Shown: positions 61,064 to 64,000 of the stretch, piece by piece
Layout of the letters: the number at the start of each line of letters is the position of its first letter
Numbering within the stretch: the first letter of the stretch is position 1
DNA from: Saccharina japonica
Taxonomy: Eukaryota; Sar; Phaeophyceae; Laminariales; Laminariaceae
Length of the DNA: 64,000 bases
Reading direction: 5' to 3'
Assembly (NCBI GenBank): GCA_008828725.1
Contig: MEHQ01002940.1
Location: forward strand, 23,100-87,099
Translations under genes and position numbers: made by a program
The notes under the pieces: generated by a model
Database searches by the model: none
What the model was told of the DNA's origin: nothing
Seen by the model: the letters and a program-made list of their open reading frames with translations, nothing else

Positions 61064-62095
61064 ATACGAGACGTACTATCAAGATATGTATGTATGTGCG
61101 GCGATGTAAACTCAACCAGTGTTGTTTTGGTTATTTTTTAGCAATCGCTGCCGCTTTCTGCCCCACCAACGCAAACAGCAAGCAACAATATAATACCTGG
61201 AACCAACAGCTATCCCCGACGCAGAATGATATGTACGCTCCACTCCCGTTTGCAACAAGAAAAAGGCCAAATACAGCAACAACACAGTAACAACAGCCTG
61301 CAGCAACAACACAGTAACAACCTGCCGTTATGTATGCGTATACGTACATGCTCGCTGTCAAGGAAGCGAGATATGACTCGGCTGGTGGATGTTTTGTTTT
61401 GGTTATTTATCGCTGTAAACCGCTCTGCTCGCTGCTTAGCTATACGTGTCTGCGCTGAGTTTTTCCTTTTTTTCAGGCACCAACATTACATGCCTGCCTG
61501 CTAGAGAGCGTTGTCTACTATCAAGCTGGGGGGGTGTCTGTTTAAATTCAGGCAGGATGGTGAAAACGGAATGACATGGACTGTTGAGCCAGTTTTGATT
61601 TTTTCGTTTTATGATTTCAAAATTAATACTTGTCTATTATACCTTGTATAGTATTATACATCGATTGGTCTAGATGATTAATAACACATACATACATGTA
61701 CTCTTACAACTGTTAATAGATACATATACAGAAATACACAAACAGATTGTCTTCCCGTGCTCGCATGTATGGTAAACCTGCTCGTAATTTGAAGTAACAT
61801 ACCAGTGCTCCCTATCATGACGAAAGAACCCCGAAAGCAACGCCCGAAGACACATTCACCATGACAATACACGTCAACCAGCCATCTTCATCACAACAAC
61901 AACAGAAAAGAAGAAGAAGAAAAAGCCAACGAAAACTACGTTTACAGTCATAATCCCAAGGAAATGGCTAAACCGGCAACCAAGACCAAAAACATGAACT
62001 ACTACTGTTGAACCAGTTTTGTTTTTCTCAGGATGATTGTTGTTGAACCAGTTTTGTTTTTTTTGTGTAAGTACTTGTTGCGTGATAAATCACTA
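61064..62095. other. Region without a supported gene
   Basis: A short direct repeat (cagcaacaacacagtaaca, 61273-61320) and three occurrences of 'tgttgaaccagttttg' (61583, 62007, 62041). No coding motif. Confidence 0.35.
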
Positions 62096-62097
62096 CA

Positions 62098-62438
62098 GGA
62101 ATGTGCCTACGTTCATCATACAGGTTGAAAATGAGTTCGGGTTTGTTGATTGAACTACACCTGATGCATACTATGAGACGATCACAAGACAAGGGCTTTC
62201 TATGGTTTTATATCTTCGCAGATTCTACAGACACTGCAAGGTTGCTCTCACAGATGTTTCAGGGGTGGCGATATTGCAAATTGGTTCTAGTTTTCGATTC
62301 TGTATGGGGAATGTAAGCCTTTCTATAGCTGCTCTTTGTCATGCCGAGAACGTACCGGAATTGGAAACATGGTTTAGAGATATTATCATAGGGAGTCGGG
62401 AACGGGGGAAGCTCGATAACAGCACGTTGGAATTTTGA
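62098..62438 (+). pseudogene. Decayed fragment, faint glycosidase-like motif
   Basis: The + frame from about 62103 reads PTFIIQVENEFGFVD, a TGA stop, then TPDAYYETITRQGL and a further ~80 open codons to 62438. QVENEFG resembles the catalytic-acid block (VENEYG) of GH35 beta-galactosidases, but nothing else confirms it. Downstream (62420-62790) another frame has coding-like stretches broken by several stops. The region is more A/T-rich than the exons of genes 1 and 2. Identity is uncertain. Confidence 0.25.
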
Positions 62439-62994
62439 GGATTATAGAGAATACATTAATACTAAGCAATGGAAACAAAATATTATTTCAGATGTCAGTG
62501 GAGCTACACGTCATGGGAATTACTACATATAGCAGAGCTACATACATCCGGGGAGCTACTATACCAATACTTTCAAGGCTACATAGGAATTTACTACTAA
62601 CAGTTATGCATGAATATATGTAGACCCTGAAACCTTTATCGAGTGTTACTCTATGAATGAATGTTGATACCTCAATAAAAGTTTACAAAATGATAGATTC
62701 TGCTGTTCCAACTTCGTTGAGATAATGTGTAAAGGATGTACAACAATGACGGATATAGCTAATGCCTACAATGAAATTGATGCGTCTTAGATACCTAGGG
62801 GATTCCATACGTTACTATGTTAGTGAAGACTCGAGCTTTCGAAGGGTTGCATATATATATATTATGATAAGTGGACAACTTTCAATAAACCAGGAAGGTA
62901 GATATACATGTACTCGAAACCTTTTCCCACCCACTTTGTCCCGAGCCACTGTTTATGCCCGTTTGATGGAGACAACCCGGTGTTACTAGCCTCC

Positions 62995-63215
62995 ATCGAT
63001 CCCCTGGACTCCACTCGTCTCCCTGGACTACATCGTTGGATACCATATTCGCCTTGTACGACGCAGCGTCGTTCGAGTCCGTCGTGTACTACGCATCTTC
63101 GTCGAGTACATCGGGTACAACACAGCGTCGTCGAGTCCGTCGTGTACTGCACAGCCTCGTCGAGTACATCGGGTACAACACAGCGACGTCGAGTTCATCT
63201 TGCTCTACACGACAG
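62995..63215. repeat. ~54-bp degenerate tandem repeat
   Basis: Units based on 'cgtcgagtacatcgggtacaacacagc' and 'gtcgagtccgtcgtgtactgc'. Confidence 0.75.
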
Positions 63216-63312
63216 CAAAGCGAGAGGTTTCGTCAAAGGGAAACGGGCGGCGTCCCGGGGAGGGGGGGAGGAGTGATGGAAGGGAAGAACATAACCGGGT
63301 CACCAAACGACC

Positions 63313-64000
63313 ATGGCAGGAAGAGGGGGACCTTTTTGGGGACCTTTTGGTGGACCTTATCCGAGGGGAGGCCCGCCACAGGGAGGCCCGCCACAGAGCG
63401 GCCAGGCTGGAGGCCCACCACAGGGTGGCCAGGTTGGATGGGGTCCACAGGGTGGTGCAGGACAAGGGGCAACAGGACCGGCAAATCCTGTAGGAGCGGG
63501 AGGCGGGTATAATCAGATGGCCCCTCCCCCTCTACCGTCGCCCTTTGGAGTCGGAGGACGATGGGGTCCATAGGTAGCCCCAAGAGGAGCACAATCGAAT
63601 TCTACATCGCGGTAAGGACCTCCGATGGTGCCAAGGCCGCCACTGCAACAGCAGCCAGGGTTCGCTGGGAAACAGCAGCCGGGGTTCGCTGGGCAACAGC
63701 AGCCAGGGTTCACTGGTCAACAACAGCCAGGGTTCACTGGTCAACAACAGCCAGGATTCACTGGTCAACAACAGCCAGGATTCACTGGTCAACAGCAGTC
63801 AGGATTCACTGGTCAACAATAGCCAGGGTTCATCGGACCAGCGGGAACTCAGGGGTGGCAGGCACCGTGGGGTGGTCAACCCATGATGCNGGGGTGAGGA
63901 CCCCAGGGAGGACANCCACCCTTCCCACTAGGAACTGATGGATCGCGGATCGGACAGCTTAATCCGTTATACGACATAACCGGAGGTTTTTCGAAAGAAG
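63313..64000 (+). pseudogene. Gly/Pro/Gln-rich protein frame with stops (runs off edge)
   Basis: The ATG at 63313 sits in an ideal context (accATGG) and opens MAGRGGPFWGPFGG, followed by GGPPQGG-type repeats to a TAG at 63571. The same frame continues: another stop (TAA) follows near 63613, then PMVPRPPLQQQPGFAG and about seven QQQPGFTG octapeptide repeats (24-bp units, 63640-63825), a TAG at 63822, and on to the window end with a TGA near 63897. At 63822 the repeat register clearly predicts CAG where TAG is found; TAA and TGA fit CAA and CGA. Two undetermined bases (63890, 63915) lie here. Either a pseudogene, an intron-containing gene, or sequencing error. Function unknown; such low-complexity repeats occur in many structural proteins. 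Confidence 0.4.

Overview
This is a eukaryotic nuclear window, most likely from a large, repeat-rich algal genome. A photosynthetic stramenopile such as a brown alga is my best guess, at moderate-to-low confidence. The reasons are: two genes split into short GC-rich exons by kilobase-scale introns with GT-AG borders, short interstitial TTAGGG-type telomere repeats, several small inverted-repeat transposon families, tRNA-derived SINEs, LINE reverse transcriptases, and dense micro- and minisatellites. There are no operons, Shine-Dalgarno sites or CRISPR arrays.

Two real genes can be reconstructed from splice sites, and they converge. Gene 1 (+ strand, about 981 to 11645, five recognised exons, 5' end uncertain) encodes a TBL/PC-esterase-like protein of the plant polysaccharide O-acetyltransferase type, with the GDS block and the DCxH block both present. 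Gene 2 (- strand, 56418 down to 22350, seven exons, 404 residues) encodes a single-pass type II membrane protein that looks like a glycosyltransferase. All six of its introns keep phase, and its first intron is about 23.7 kb. Both proteins could act on Golgi or cell-wall carbohydrate, but that is inference.

The rest is mobile and repetitive DNA. It includes a 5'-truncated LINE with a long intact reverse transcriptase ORF (43939-46402), a decayed LINE (7905-9507), orphan LINE 3' ends, a Copia-like gag remnant beside a large imperfect inverted repeat (39095-40200), and four copies of a tRNA-derived SINE. Several MITE families recur in multiple copies. Two 635-bp terminal-inverted-repeat elements in opposite orientation flank a 42-bp minisatellite. 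There is a 654-bp hAT-like element with an 8-bp target duplication and a 52-bp hairpin element with a perfect 8-bp target duplication. Tandem arrays sit inside or next to transposon copies in several places.

The right edge (62.1-64.0 kb) holds a decayed fragment with a faint glycoside hydrolase-like motif and a Gly/Pro/Gln-rich reading frame broken by stops that look like C-to-T changes of Gln or Arg codons. No complete, clearly novel defence or metabolic system is visible. The most unusual items are the giant-intron glycosyltransferase-like gene, the paired transposons around a minisatellite, the duplicated ORF with a predicted signal peptide, and the repeated TATA-plus-17-codon cassette.
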